A stretch of 48,227 nt of DNA from the NCBI RefSeq assembly GCF_000421965.1, contig NZ_ATAY01000039.1:1-48227 (forward strand), given 5' to 3'. Both the position numbers and the translations under genes were made by a program. This stretch comes from Ruminiclostridium papyrosolvens C7. GTDB taxonomy: Bacteria > Bacillota > Clostridia > Acetivibrionales > DSM-1351. The notes beneath the pieces were generated by a model. The model ran no database searches, was not told the origin of the DNA, and saw only the letters and a list, made by a program, of their open reading frames with translations. Shown one piece after another: positions 31,972 through 39,186 of this stretch (within the stretch, counting starts at the first letter, position 1; every line of letters starts with the position of its first letter).

Positions 31972-32420
31972 ATGTAAGCGAGTAGAATTTTGGGATAATG
32001 TATTATTTGTAGATAACGTTTCTAAACTGTGGTGTGTTAAGGGCCCAAAAGATATTACTCCACGAATTTATAGATTTTCTGAATTAGTTTCCTATGAGTA
32101 TTACAGAACAAGTGAAGATGTAATTTCTGGGAATACCTTAAACGTTTTATTAGGCGGCAAAGCATCTGGTGAAATAGGGGCAATTGCAGCAGGTGCAGGT
32201 AGTAGAAAAATACAGAATTATACAAAAACTTTAAAACTAGTAATTTTTCTAAAGGAATTAAACAATTCACGAATAGTTATAAATTTAACGTCTAATAAGA
32301 ATACCAAGAAACTATTACAATAAATATATTGACCAAGTGGTTGATAATATGAGTGACACTCTAAACTATATTAGACGTAACTCTTCAAAGATAGAAGATA
32401 TTTTTGATATTTTAAATTAA
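31931..32420 (+). pseudogene. Small protein with Gly/Ala-rich membrane-like hairpin, frameshifted at the end
   Basis: The frame 31931-32323 encodes KRVEFWDNVLFVDNVSKLWCV, YRFSELVSYEYYRTSEDVIS, a Gly/Ala-rich segment (LNVLLGGKASGEIGAIAAGAGS) and LVIFLKELNNSRIVINLTSN, a layout often seen at the C-terminus of DUF4428/SHOCT-type Firmicute proteins. In another frame YYNKYIDQVVDNMSDTLNYI and RRNSSKIEDIFDILN-stop (to 32420) supplies the usual ending, so an indel near 32305-32315 has broken the gene. Its beginning overlaps the previous gene; the true start is uncertain. Confidence 0.45.
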
Positions 32421-32545
32421 AGGATATTTTTATTGCTAGACATTGTTTATTGAGGAAATTTAAAAGAAAAATTGTGTTAATGATTTTTTACAACCATGCA
32501 AACTTAAAATGTAAGTTTGAAAATAGGTAATTGGGCTCAATGAAA

Positions 32546-32585
32546 AAACTAACAGCCAGCATCATTCGGCGCTGACTGTTAGTTT
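32546..32585. terminator. Strong bidirectional terminator hairpin
   Basis: AAACTAACAGCCAGC pairs with GCTGACTGTTAGTTT (15 bp, one mismatch) around ATCATTCGGC, with A and T runs on either side. It serves the convergent gene pair ending here. Confidence 0.85.
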
Positions 32586-32591
32586 GCTCTA

Positions 32592-33058
32592 TTATGGTTC
32601 CTTACACTTTGTTGTCTTATCGAATTCAGGATTAAAGGCGTAATAATTTTTGGCATTTAAATTATCCTGTACTGTCCTTAATGTTTCACCGAACCTCTGG
32701 AAGTGAACTATTTCTCTTGCACGGAGGAATTTAATAGGTTCTTTAACATCGGGATCATCTGCCAACCTAAGTATATTATCATATGTCGTTCTTGCTTTTT
32801 GTTCTGCTGCAAGGTCTTCCGTTAAGTCTGTAATGGGATCGCCTTTTGATTGAAAGTATGTTGCTGTAAAAGGCATACCCGAGGCGGCAATAGGGTATAT
32901 TGCTGTTGTATGATCAACAAAATAGGTATCAAAACCGCTCTTTTTAATTTCTTCAATACTTAGACCTCTAGTTAGCTGATAAACAATTGCCGATATAATT
33001 TCCATATGGGCCAGTTCTTCTGTGCCTATATATGTACCGAAAAGACGATTTGAATTAA
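32592..33058 (-). pseudogene. Manganese catalase / CotJC-like gene, 5' truncated
   Basis: The frame reads SNRLFGTYIGTEELAHMEIISAI (the ferritin-like Glu and His metal ligands), YFVDHTTAIYPIAASGMPFTA, GDPITDLTEDLAAEQKARTTYDNI (Glu ligand), FLRAREIVHFQRFGETL (Glu and His ligands) and a short C-terminus. This is the manganese catalase / spore coat CotJC family, but the first 45 or so residues (including one helix and a metal ligand) are missing. Coding similarity starts abruptly near 33058, next to a terminator and mobile-element DNA. Without the first helix the di-manganese site cannot form. A rearrangement has removed the 5' end and its promoter. Confidence 0.82.
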
Positions 33059-33064
33059 TGACTT

Positions 33065-33088
33065 AAAACCCTTGATATCAGGGGTTTT
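33065..33088. terminator. Palindromic terminator at a rearrangement junction
   Basis: AAAACCC and GGGTTTT flank TTGATATCAG, a nearly perfect palindrome with T and A tails. It lies between the truncated catalase gene and a mobile-element fragment. Confidence 0.75.
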
Positions 33089-33122
33089 TATTATGTGTGC
33101 ATTATATCATTAATATGAGTGG

Positions 33123-33286
33123 AGGTAATAGCTGTCAATATGTCACATGGGAAAAAGAAAGTGGAGGGTTGGGTGTCCACTCAGGGAATTACTTTAGTGA
33201 TAACTATATTGGTGCAAAGGAGAACTTTGCTGTCAGAACCGGAATTCTGAGAAAAAGCAAGCTGTTGAGTGAGACTGAAATGATGG
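33123..33286 (+). pseudogene. Fragment of the 251-residue mobile-element gene (copy of 43029-43192)
   Basis: This 164-bp stretch reads CQYVTWEKESGGLGVHSGNY, FSDNYIGAKENFAVRTGILR and KSKLLSETEMM, nearly identical to residues about 131-185 of the protein at 42638-43393. The match begins at TAATAGCT and ends exactly at ACTGAAATGATGG, after which the DNA switches to an HD-domain gene. It is a recombination scar from an integrated element. Confidence 0.85.
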
Positions 33287-33815
33287 AGAGGACTATGTTG
33301 AGCGTTTACATGACTGTCCTGGCAGTGATGGGTCACATCATTGGACAAATTTAGGATTTTTGGAACATATTCTTGGTACATTAAAAAATGCTGATACTAT
33401 GATTAAAAGATATCCATTTCTAAATAAAACAGGAATGATATTTGGAACGATTTTTCACGATATTGGAGAGGTGCTGGATTACAGATTTGATTCAAAAGCA
33501 AATGATTATATAACAACGAATCACAGAAGATTAATAGGACACTGTGGTGGGGCTATAGAAATACTTAAACCATACTTTTCAAAATATAACATATCTATGG
33601 ATTTACAGGAGTACCTATTCCAAATCATTGGTTCCCATATGGGTAACGAAATGGCTTCTATATCGGAAATGTGTACGCCAGAAACAATATGTCTTAATTT
33701 TGCAGACCACATGGATGCACTTGCTGATTCCATGCAGAGAGCGAAAGATAAATATTTACAAGGTAAGACTAACAAAATCACGGTGGCAAATTCTTGTTTG
33801 TATTTCTATGAATAA
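33287..33815 (+). pseudogene. HD-domain (YhaM-like) hydrolase, 5' truncated
   Basis: From the junction an open frame runs EDYVERLHDCPGSDGSHHW, TNLGFLEHILGTLKNADTM, TGMIFGTIFHDIGEVLDY (the HD pair), NHRRLIGHCGGAIEIL (the IGH motif of YhaM-type proteins), IIGSHMGNEMASIS and CLNFADHMDALAD. This is the HD phosphohydrolase half of a 3'-5' exoribonuclease YhaM-like protein. The N-terminal OB-fold domain and start codon are gone, replaced by the mobile-element fragment. The metal-binding residues are preserved, so loss is recent or an internal TTG (33360) might still yield a short product. Confidence 0.75.
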
Positions 33816-34004
33816 GTTATTTAAAGTCTCATATGCATTTAAATTATTTCTATGACCAACGTGCAATGTAGTTCAAATTGAAGTCTACGGCTTTGGTCGG
33901 GTTTGCACTATGATATGCAAAAACTAATTTGATACAGCTTGAGTTCGATGGTTGGTAAAGCATTAAATAAGTCTATTGCGTCCTAAAACGTTGTACTTTG
34001 ATAA
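33816..34004. other. Intergenic stretch before module M8
   Basis: No gene seen. The last 60 bases (AAGTCTATTGCG... ACTTTGATAA) are a diverged module core leading into the right end of M8; no left end or terminator hairpin is found after the HD pseudogene. Confidence 0.5.
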
Positions 34005-34058
34005 CTGAATAGTGCGGTAAGGTTGAAACTTGACATAGAATCATTCCAGATATAGTAT
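34005..34058 (+). promoter_or_regulatory. Right end of module M8 and promoter for rpiA
   Basis: CTGAATAGTGCGGTA (34005-34019) is the consensus right end. TTGACA (34030-34035), 17 bases and TAGTAT (34053-34058) follow, with GTTGAAAC before and ATTATTTGTAA after, as in M2 and M5. Confidence 0.85.
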
Positions 34059-34127
34059 TATTTGTAAATGCAACTTTTGAACGGTTTTGTTTTATATTGA
34101 ATATATTAAAAAATGGGAGAAGTAAAC

Positions 34128-34805
34128 ATGAAGGAAAAGAAAATTGCTGGAATTAAAGCAACTGAATATATTCAAGATAATATGATATTGGGATTAGGAA
34201 CTGGTTCTACAGCCTATTATATGATTGAGAAAGTTGGAGAACTTGTTAGTCAAGGATTAAATATTAAAGCTGTCGCTACCTCACAGAGTACTACAATTCT
34301 TGCTAATGAGTTTAAAATACCTTTATTATCTTTAGACAAGGTTAAAAGAATAGACTTAGTCATAGATGGTGTTGACGAAATTGATGGTCAGTTTAATGCA
34401 ATTAAAGGTGGTGGAGGTGCTTTATTTAGAGAAAAAATTGTCGCAAGTATAGCTGACAATGTTATCTGGATAATGGATTCAAGTAAGATAGTTGATTCCA
34501 TAGGAACTTTTCCGCTTCCTGTAGAAATACTTCCGTATGGATGTAGTCATATATTAAAAAAACTAAAATCTCTTTCTTTAAAACCTGTTTTGAGAATGAA
34601 AGAGGATGTTCCTTTCATTACAGATAACCATAATTATATTGTGGATCTACATCTTGGTAAAGACTTTGATATTAAGTATGTTCTTGAAAATTTAAAAGAT
34701 ATAATAGGGGTATTGGAAACAGGACTATTTTTAAATACTTGTAATAGGGTAATAATTGGAACTGGTGACAATGTAAAGGTGGTAGAAAACCCTAATAAAA
34801 GTTAG
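34128..34805 (+). CDS. rpiA: Ribose-5-phosphate isomerase A (cassette)
   Basis: 225 residues from the ATG at 34128; the upstream in-frame ATG at 34113 lies on the GGGAG ribosome site. It interconverts ribose 5-phosphate and ribulose 5-phosphate in the pentose phosphate pathway (cytoplasm). All key motifs are present: LGLGTGSTA (phosphate binding), AVATSQST, DLVIDGVDEID (the two catalytic Asp), IKGGGGALFREKIVA (catalytic Lys and Glu), and the C-terminal VLETGLFLNTCNRVIIG. Length is normal for RpiA. It stands alone between modules M8 and M9 with the module promoter, not in a metabolic operon; many clostridia rely on RpiB, so this may be an extra copy. Confidence 0.93.
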   Translation: MKEKKIAGIKATEYIQDNMILGLGTGSTAYYMIEKVGELVSQGLNIKAVATSQSTTILANEFKIPLLSLDKVKRIDLVIDGVDEIDGQFNAIKGGGGALFREKIVASIADNVIWIMDSSKIVDSIGTFPLPVEILPYGCSHILKKLKSLSLKPVLRMKEDVPFITDNHNYIVDLHLGKDFDIKYVLENLKDIIGVLETGLFLNTCNRVIIGTGDNVKVVENPNKS

Positions 34806-34878
34806 TTGATATATAACTAATAAAGAAGTTAATTACCATTTTTCTTTTGGAATGTTTATATATCAAGGATCATTATAT

Positions 34879-34988
34879 TACCGCATATTCAGTTAGTCGG
34901 ATGTGCTTTTTTATTGAACAAAGTTACATCGCAAAATGAATAAAAAGCGTCCGAATACATCTCTTTGAAAAATGAATAATGTGTGGTA
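34879..34988. repeat. Cassette module M9
   Basis: A 110-bp element from TACCGCATATTCAG to ATGAATAATGTGTGGTA, preceded by ATATCAAGGATCATTATAT as in M3. The terminator hairpin is weaker (GATGTGCTTTTTT). Downstream, TTCCAGATATAGTATTA keeps the -10 block (TAGTAT 35018-35023), but the -35 has decayed to TTGATA at an off spacing. Confidence 0.8.
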
Positions 34989-35068
34989 TAGATTGATATT
35001 CGATTTGATTCCAGATATAGTATTAGCATTAAGGCAATATGTGGACGGAAAGGGAGGGAGTTGAATTT

Positions 35069-35296
35069 ATGCCAAAAGGAGTAATGATATTTCCGGTTAT
35101 TATTATAGGATTGATTTTTACTATTGGATTATTAAATGTTATATGTCCTAAATTATTGTGGAAGACTTTTGAAAGCTGGAAGGCTACAAAAGAGCCAAGT
35201 AATGCTTATTTTATTTCACGAAGAATTGCAGGTATCATTATAATATTGATATTAGTAGCAATGTTTTTATTTCCGTATATAATGAGTAAACAATGA
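35069..35296 (+). CDS. Small two-helix membrane protein, DUF6199-like (cassette)
   Basis: 75 residues from the ATG at 35069, with GGGAGGGAG upstream. Two membrane helices (about 3-25 and 50-72) flank a short cytoplasmic loop, CPKLLWKTFESWKATKEPSNAYFISRRIAG. The P-x-x-x-W...E-x-W...EPS...R-x-x-G arrangement is the pattern I associate with DUF6199; no function is known. Single-gene cassette between M9 and M10. Confidence 0.6.
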   Translation: MPKGVMIFPVIIIGLIFTIGLLNVICPKLLWKTFESWKATKEPSNAYFISRRIAGIIIILILVAMFLFPYIMSKQ

Positions 35297-35340
35297 GATA
35301 GTATTACATATTTGTTAAATAAGCTAACTTTATTAATTAC

Positions 35341-35480
35341 TACCGCAGTTTGAAATGAATTGAATCACGGTAATTTTTATGTCCAGATTTCCGTTGCAAA
35401 ATCAATAAAATATTCCTTTATATTGAAGATATTAGTCTGTTGCGAACTAATTATGTTCGTTGACAATTGAATATTGCGGT
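35341..35480. repeat. Cassette module M10 (divergent, 140 bp)
   Basis: It starts TACCGCAGTT and ends TTGAATATTGCGGT. The interior is longer than in other modules and contains TTAGTCTGTTGCGAACTAAT, clearly related to the M2 core TTAGTCTATCACGAACTAAA. The left half no longer forms a clean terminator, although CCGCA...CACGG pairing is possible. Confidence 0.7.
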
Positions 35481-35551
35481 GTCTGGGCAATTTTTATCTA
35501 TTCATAATATATTGATTAGATGAATAATATTAGAATAGAGCTTTTTATAAC

Positions 35552-36376
35552 ATGGAGGAATTTGTGGGATACTATATTAATGTTGAGGCAAATGTAAAAA
35601 TTTATGTAGAGGATCTTAATCCAACGGGAAAAAAAACTATTCTGTTTCTACACGGTTGGCCTGGAAGTAATAGGTTATTTGAATATCAGTTTAATCAACT
35701 TCCAAAAATGGGATATAGGTGTATTGGGATAGATACAAGAGGATTCGGTAATTCTGATAAACCATGGGGTGGGTACGATTATGATAGATTGGCTGACGAT
35801 GTTCGATGTGTGGTAGAGGCTATCAGATTAAATAATATCACACTTGGAGGACATTCAACAGGCGGAGCTATAGCAATACGTTATATGACTAAACATAATG
35901 GTTTTGGGGTATCAAAACTTGCTCTTTTTGATGCAGCTGCTCCAAGTCTTATAAAGCTTCCGAATTTTCCTTATGGACTAGATAAAGAAGTAGTTCTACA
36001 AATTATTCATGGAACATATAATGATCGCCCTAAAATGCTTCGAGATTTCGGGGATACATTTTTCTATCAACATATAAGTGATGCATTATCAGATTGGTTC
36101 TTCCAATTAGGATTACAGGCAGCAGGATGGTCAACAGCTGCTATTGCAAATACTTGGATAAATGAGGTGTTATTTTCTGATTTAGCGAAAATATATGTCC
36201 CAACTTTAATTATTCATGGTATTTATGACCAAGTTGTTCCTTTTTCACTGGGTGAAATACAAAAACAAAATATTAAAAACTCAAAGCTAATTCCATTTAA
36301 ACATAGTGGTCATGCTACTTTCTATGAGGAACGAGACCATTTTAACGAAGAACTGATAAAATTTATTGAGACATAA
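35552..36376 (+). CDS. Alpha/beta hydrolase (cassette)
   Basis: 274 residues, cytoplasmic. Landmarks of the haloperoxidase/esterase-type fold: ILFLHGWPGSNRLF (oxyanion HGWPG), CIGIDTRGFGNSDKPWGGYDYDRLADD, the nucleophile elbow LGGHSTGGAIAIRYM (Ser in GHSTGG), the acid in TLIIHGIYDQVVPF and the His in KHSGHATFYEERDHF, so the triad is complete. The GHSTGG elbow is less common than GHSMGG but found in this group. The substrate is unknown. The start is the first ATG with ACATGGAGG context and weak ribosome site; a start at 35552 is assumed. Confidence 0.85.
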   Translation: MEEFVGYYINVEANVKIYVEDLNPTGKKTILFLHGWPGSNRLFEYQFNQLPKMGYRCIGIDTRGFGNSDKPWGGYDYDRLADDVRCVVEAIRLNNITLGGHSTGGAIAIRYMTKHNGFGVSKLALFDAAAPSLIKLPNFPYGLDKEVVLQIIHGTYNDRPKMLRDFGDTFFYQHISDALSDWFFQLGLQAAGWSTAAIANTWINEVLFSDLAKIYVPTLIIHGIYDQVVPFSLGEIQKQNIKNSKLIPFKHSGHATFYEERDHFNEELIKFIET

Positions 36377-36426
36377 AGTTTTTAAAATAAATATCTTAAT
36401 AGTATTTTGAAAACCAATAAGTCAAA

Positions 36427-36460
36427 AACTGCATTATTCAGAGAGTAATGCAGTTTTTTA
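36427..36460. repeat. Cassette left half-module M11 (terminator end)
   Basis: AACTGCATTATTCAG with GAGTAATGCAGTT and T5 forms the terminator of the hydrolase gene and has the left-end sequence of the modules. It is the last recognisable copy; the array ends here. Confidence 0.8.
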
Positions 36461-36601
36461 TCAAGCCTTTTTATTTCTAGCTCCTGATTAAATCGCATTG
36501 TAATTTCATCAAACATCATAATATTTACAATATATTTTCGACTATTACAAATCCATGTCTACGATAGGTACCCTTGGTAGAGTAACCATCTATTTTTAAC
36601 T

Positions 36602-37145
36602 TACTGGAGACAACTATTTGATAATTTTATAACTATACCATCCAAATATTCAATTATTGTCATCTCAATAACCTTATCAGTGCTGACTTCTGCAGCTTTA
36701 AGCGCATTGTCAAGATAAATTCCAAGTATTTCACAAAGTTCAGATACCTTTAATCCTGGATATTCTTGCTTCCTATTCTACTGGCAAGATCTTCAAGTCC
36801 TTCATAAGTAACAAAATCACCTGTTCTTGCGTGTAAAATAGTTCTTCTTTATAACCGTTCTATGAAGTTTATATCATTAATAGGAATGAAATAGGTTTCT
36901 GAATGAATTGATAAGCGCGCACTTCAAAGGCTCGTTCAATAAAATCCAAACAACCAGTTACAAATATAATTCAAATGCACACTGACTTTTTCTAATTTGT
37001 TCAGCTATGTACATACCATTGACGTTATTCTTCAGATTAATATCAATAATACATACATTAGTTGTATTACTTTTAATTTCTTCTAAAAACTTGGTATGGA
37101 TTGTTATTGCAATAATTAATTCACCATTTTCGTGTTTTCACAATA
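36602..37145 (-). pseudogene. Fused debris of an AgrA/AgrC-like two-component system
   Basis: Minus-strand pieces in several frames spell a receiver domain, NTTNVCIIDINLKNNVNGMY (phospho-acceptor Asp in IIDINL), IAEQIRKSQCAFEL, then TGCLDFIERAFEVRAYQFIQ. Next comes the beginning of a LytTR domain (FIPINDINFIER and RRTILHARTGDFVTYEGLEDLA), and finally the GHKL ATPase N-box of a sensor kinase, KVSELCEILGIYLDNALKAAEV. A response regulator has been joined to the end of an AgrC-type kinase by deletion, with many frameshifts. The remnant is clearly non-functional but shows that a quorum-sensing-type or peptide-sensing system was once here. Confidence 0.65.
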
Positions 37146-37250
37146 GACCATGCACTGGAATGCAGTTTCCATATGCCAGTGGTGGATGTGCTGCGAAAAT
37201 GAATTAACCATTTTTTTACTTTTGAATAGAATGTATTGGGGGTTGATAGT

Positions 37251-37406
37251 ATGACAATTAAAAATAACAGGATTGAACTTACTTCAGAAGAAAGTAGCAT
37301 ATTTACGCGCCAGTTTAAAATAGGAGTAATAAAGCAGCTGTATAAAGAGAAGCTGCTGACAGGTGAACAATATGATCAGGTGATTAAAGCAATTAATAGC
37401 TATTAA
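37251..37406 (+). CDS. Small SHOCT-like protein upstream of a serine recombinase
   Basis: 51 residues: MTIKNNRIELTSEESSIFTR then QFKIGVIKQLYKEKLLTGEQYDQVIKAI. The last 25 residues follow the short helical SHOCT-type pattern (L-Y-x-x-x-L-L-T-x-x-x-Y). GGGGGTTGAT lies before the ATG. Such ORFs commonly precede large serine recombinases in clostridial elements and are probably accessory or regulatory. A nearly identical 5' region with a broken copy of this ORF lies at 42340-42388. Confidence 0.65.
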   Translation: MTIKNNRIELTSEESSIFTRQFKIGVIKQLYKEKLLTGEQYDQVIKAINSY

Positions 37407-37473
37407 TTTATACAAACGGCCTGCTTGAAATTATAAGTAGGCTCTTATTTTATATATAATCAGAGGTAAATGT

Positions 37474-39078
37474 ATGAAAGTAAAAGTTGGTGCTTATTGT
37501 AGAGTTTCAACGGAAAAGGATGATCAGGTAAATTCACTGCAGAGCCAAAAAAAATATTTTGAAGAATATATAAGGAATAATCCTGACTGGGAATTTGTTG
37601 ACATTTATGCTGATGAGGGAATTAGTGGGACTCAGGCCGAGAATAGAATGGAATTTCAAAGGATGATCTCTGATGCTAAAAACAAAAGGCTGGATTTGAT
37701 ATTGACTAAAGAGATTTCAAGATTTGCGAGAAACACAAAGATCAGTATTGATTATACGCGTATGCTTAAAGAGCTTGGAGTAGGTGTCATCTTTATTAAT
37801 GATAATATTAATACTCTTGACGGAGATGGTGAATTGAGGCTTACAATTATGTCGGCCATTGCCCAGGATGAAAGTAGAAAAACATCCGAACGGGTAAAGT
37901 GGGGACAAAAAAGAAGGATGGAGCAGGGTGTTGTTTTTGGACGTGAGCTATTTGGATACAACTTGTATAAAGGCGCTTTAACTGTTAATGAGGAAGAAGC
38001 TGAAATAGTAAGATTAATTTTTCACAAGTATACCATCGAAGGAAAAGGTACTCATGTAATTGCAAGAGAGCTATATGAAGACAATATACAAACAAAAAGT
38101 TATAAAAACAGGTGGTCAAATACCGTAATTTTGAGACTTCTAAAAAATGAAAAATATGTTGGAGATCTGGCCCAAAAAAAGACCATAACTCCAAATTACT
38201 TAAATCATAAAAAGAAATACAACAGGGGAGAAGAAGAGATCGTATATATAAAAAACCATCATACACCTATCATATCAAGGGAATTATGGGATGAAACACA
38301 AGAACAGCTCAGTCAACGATCAGCATCAAAGGAGCAAAAAAGCAAATACAGCAATAAATATTGGTGCTCGGGAAAGCTGCTTTGTGGCGAATGTGGAAGT
38401 AAATTTGTGGGGAGAAGTAAAAAATTAAAAAACGGGGAAGTTTACAAGGCTTGGAGATGTAGTCACGCTAGAAGCTATGGTAGTATCAAGATTGATGTAA
38501 ATGGAAATCAGGTTGGCTGCAACAATAAGAGTATTAATCACATAGTGCTGGGTAAAATAGTAAAAAGTGTTTTGTACTCAATAAATTCAAATAAGGAAAA
38601 AATAATATCCGAGCTGGTATCGGAAATCAGGAAATTGAACAAGTTGACTGATATAAAAAGTACAGATTCATTTACGAGAAAAATAGAAGACCTGAACCGT
38701 AAAAAGCAGGAAGTAATTAATCTGATGCTTGAGGGAAGTATATCTAAGGATGATATGGTTTTAATGAATAAAAGGTATGACTTTGAGATGAATAAAGTTA
38801 AAACGGATATTAAGCATATTGAAGATATCAATCTTATAAATAGCGGGAATGCAGATAAGCTGCAGATATACATAGACAGGATAAATTCTCTGGTTAACCA
38901 GATAGAAGGGAAAGATTCAGAGGAAGTATTTAAGCTGACAGTAAAAAAGGTTACCCTATTTAAAAATAATCTATTGGAATTATATTTAACATGTATGCCG
39001 GAGCCAATAAAACTAAAGTATAGAAGCAAAGGTAAAAATGGTAACTATAGTGTTGAATACAGCTTTATGGACAATTGA
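37474..39078 (+). CDS. Large serine recombinase
   Basis: 534 residues. The resolvase domain (about 1-150) carries VGAYCRVSTEKDDQ with the nucleophile Ser12, DEGISGTQ, KEISRFARN (catalytic arginines) and IAQDESRKTSERVKWG. Residues about 160-270 form the Recombinase domain (YTIEGKGTHVIARELYEDNI, WSNTVILRLLKNEKYVGD). A zinc ribbon follows (WCSGKLLCGECGSKF... WRCSHAR...VGCNNKS), then a long coiled coil (about 400-470). It would catalyse integration and excision of the mobile element. It is preceded by a SHOCT-like ORF and followed by a palindromic terminator. An internally deleted second copy lies at 42340-42475, so two related elements or a duplication existed here. Confidence 0.95.
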   Translation: MKVKVGAYCRVSTEKDDQVNSLQSQKKYFEEYIRNNPDWEFVDIYADEGISGTQAENRMEFQRMISDAKNKRLDLILTKEISRFARNTKISIDYTRMLKELGVGVIFINDNINTLDGDGELRLTIMSAIAQDESRKTSERVKWGQKRRMEQGVVFGRELFGYNLYKGALTVNEEEAEIVRLIFHKYTIEGKGTHVIARELYEDNIQTKSYKNRWSNTVILRLLKNEKYVGDLAQKKTITPNYLNHKKKYNRGEEEIVYIKNHHTPIISRELWDETQEQLSQRSASKEQKSKYSNKYWCSGKLLCGECGSKFVGRSKKLKNGEVYKAWRCSHARSYGSIKIDVNGNQVGCNNKSINHIVLGKIVKSVLYSINSNKEKIISELVSEIRKLNKLTDIKSTDSFTRKIEDLNRKKQEVINLMLEGSISKDDMVLMNKRYDFEMNKVKTDIKHIEDINLINSGNADKLQIYIDRINSLVNQIEGKDSEEVFKLTVKKVTLFKNNLLELYLTCMPEPIKLKYRSKGKNGNYSVEYSFMDN

Positions 39079-39120
39079 TTTATGATGTACCCTAACCATA
39101 ACCATCATAATTTCCTTAAC

Positions 39121-39165
39121 ATCAAAAAAATCTTCCGTACATATGTACAGAAGATCTTTTTTGAT
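39121..39165. terminator. Bidirectional terminator between the recombinase and the Cel5I-type gene
   Basis: A near-perfect palindrome, ATCAAAAAA-TCTTC-C-GTACATATGTAC-A-GAAGA-TTTTTTGAT in outline, with T runs on both strands, separates the two convergent genes. Confidence 0.88.
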
Positions 39166-39186
39166 AGGTGATTTAATCCAATATTT

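Noticed and set aside
24428..36460. Classical integron with attC sites
   Set aside because: The modules have inverted ends and a cassette-like layout, but no RYYYAAC/GTTRRRY core sites and no tyrosine integrase (IntI) in the window, so they were described as a separate kind of repeat.
24428..36460. CRISPR array
   Set aside because: The repeats are 108-140 bp, degenerate, spaced by whole genes and palindromic over their full length; there are no short identical repeats with unique spacers and no cas genes.
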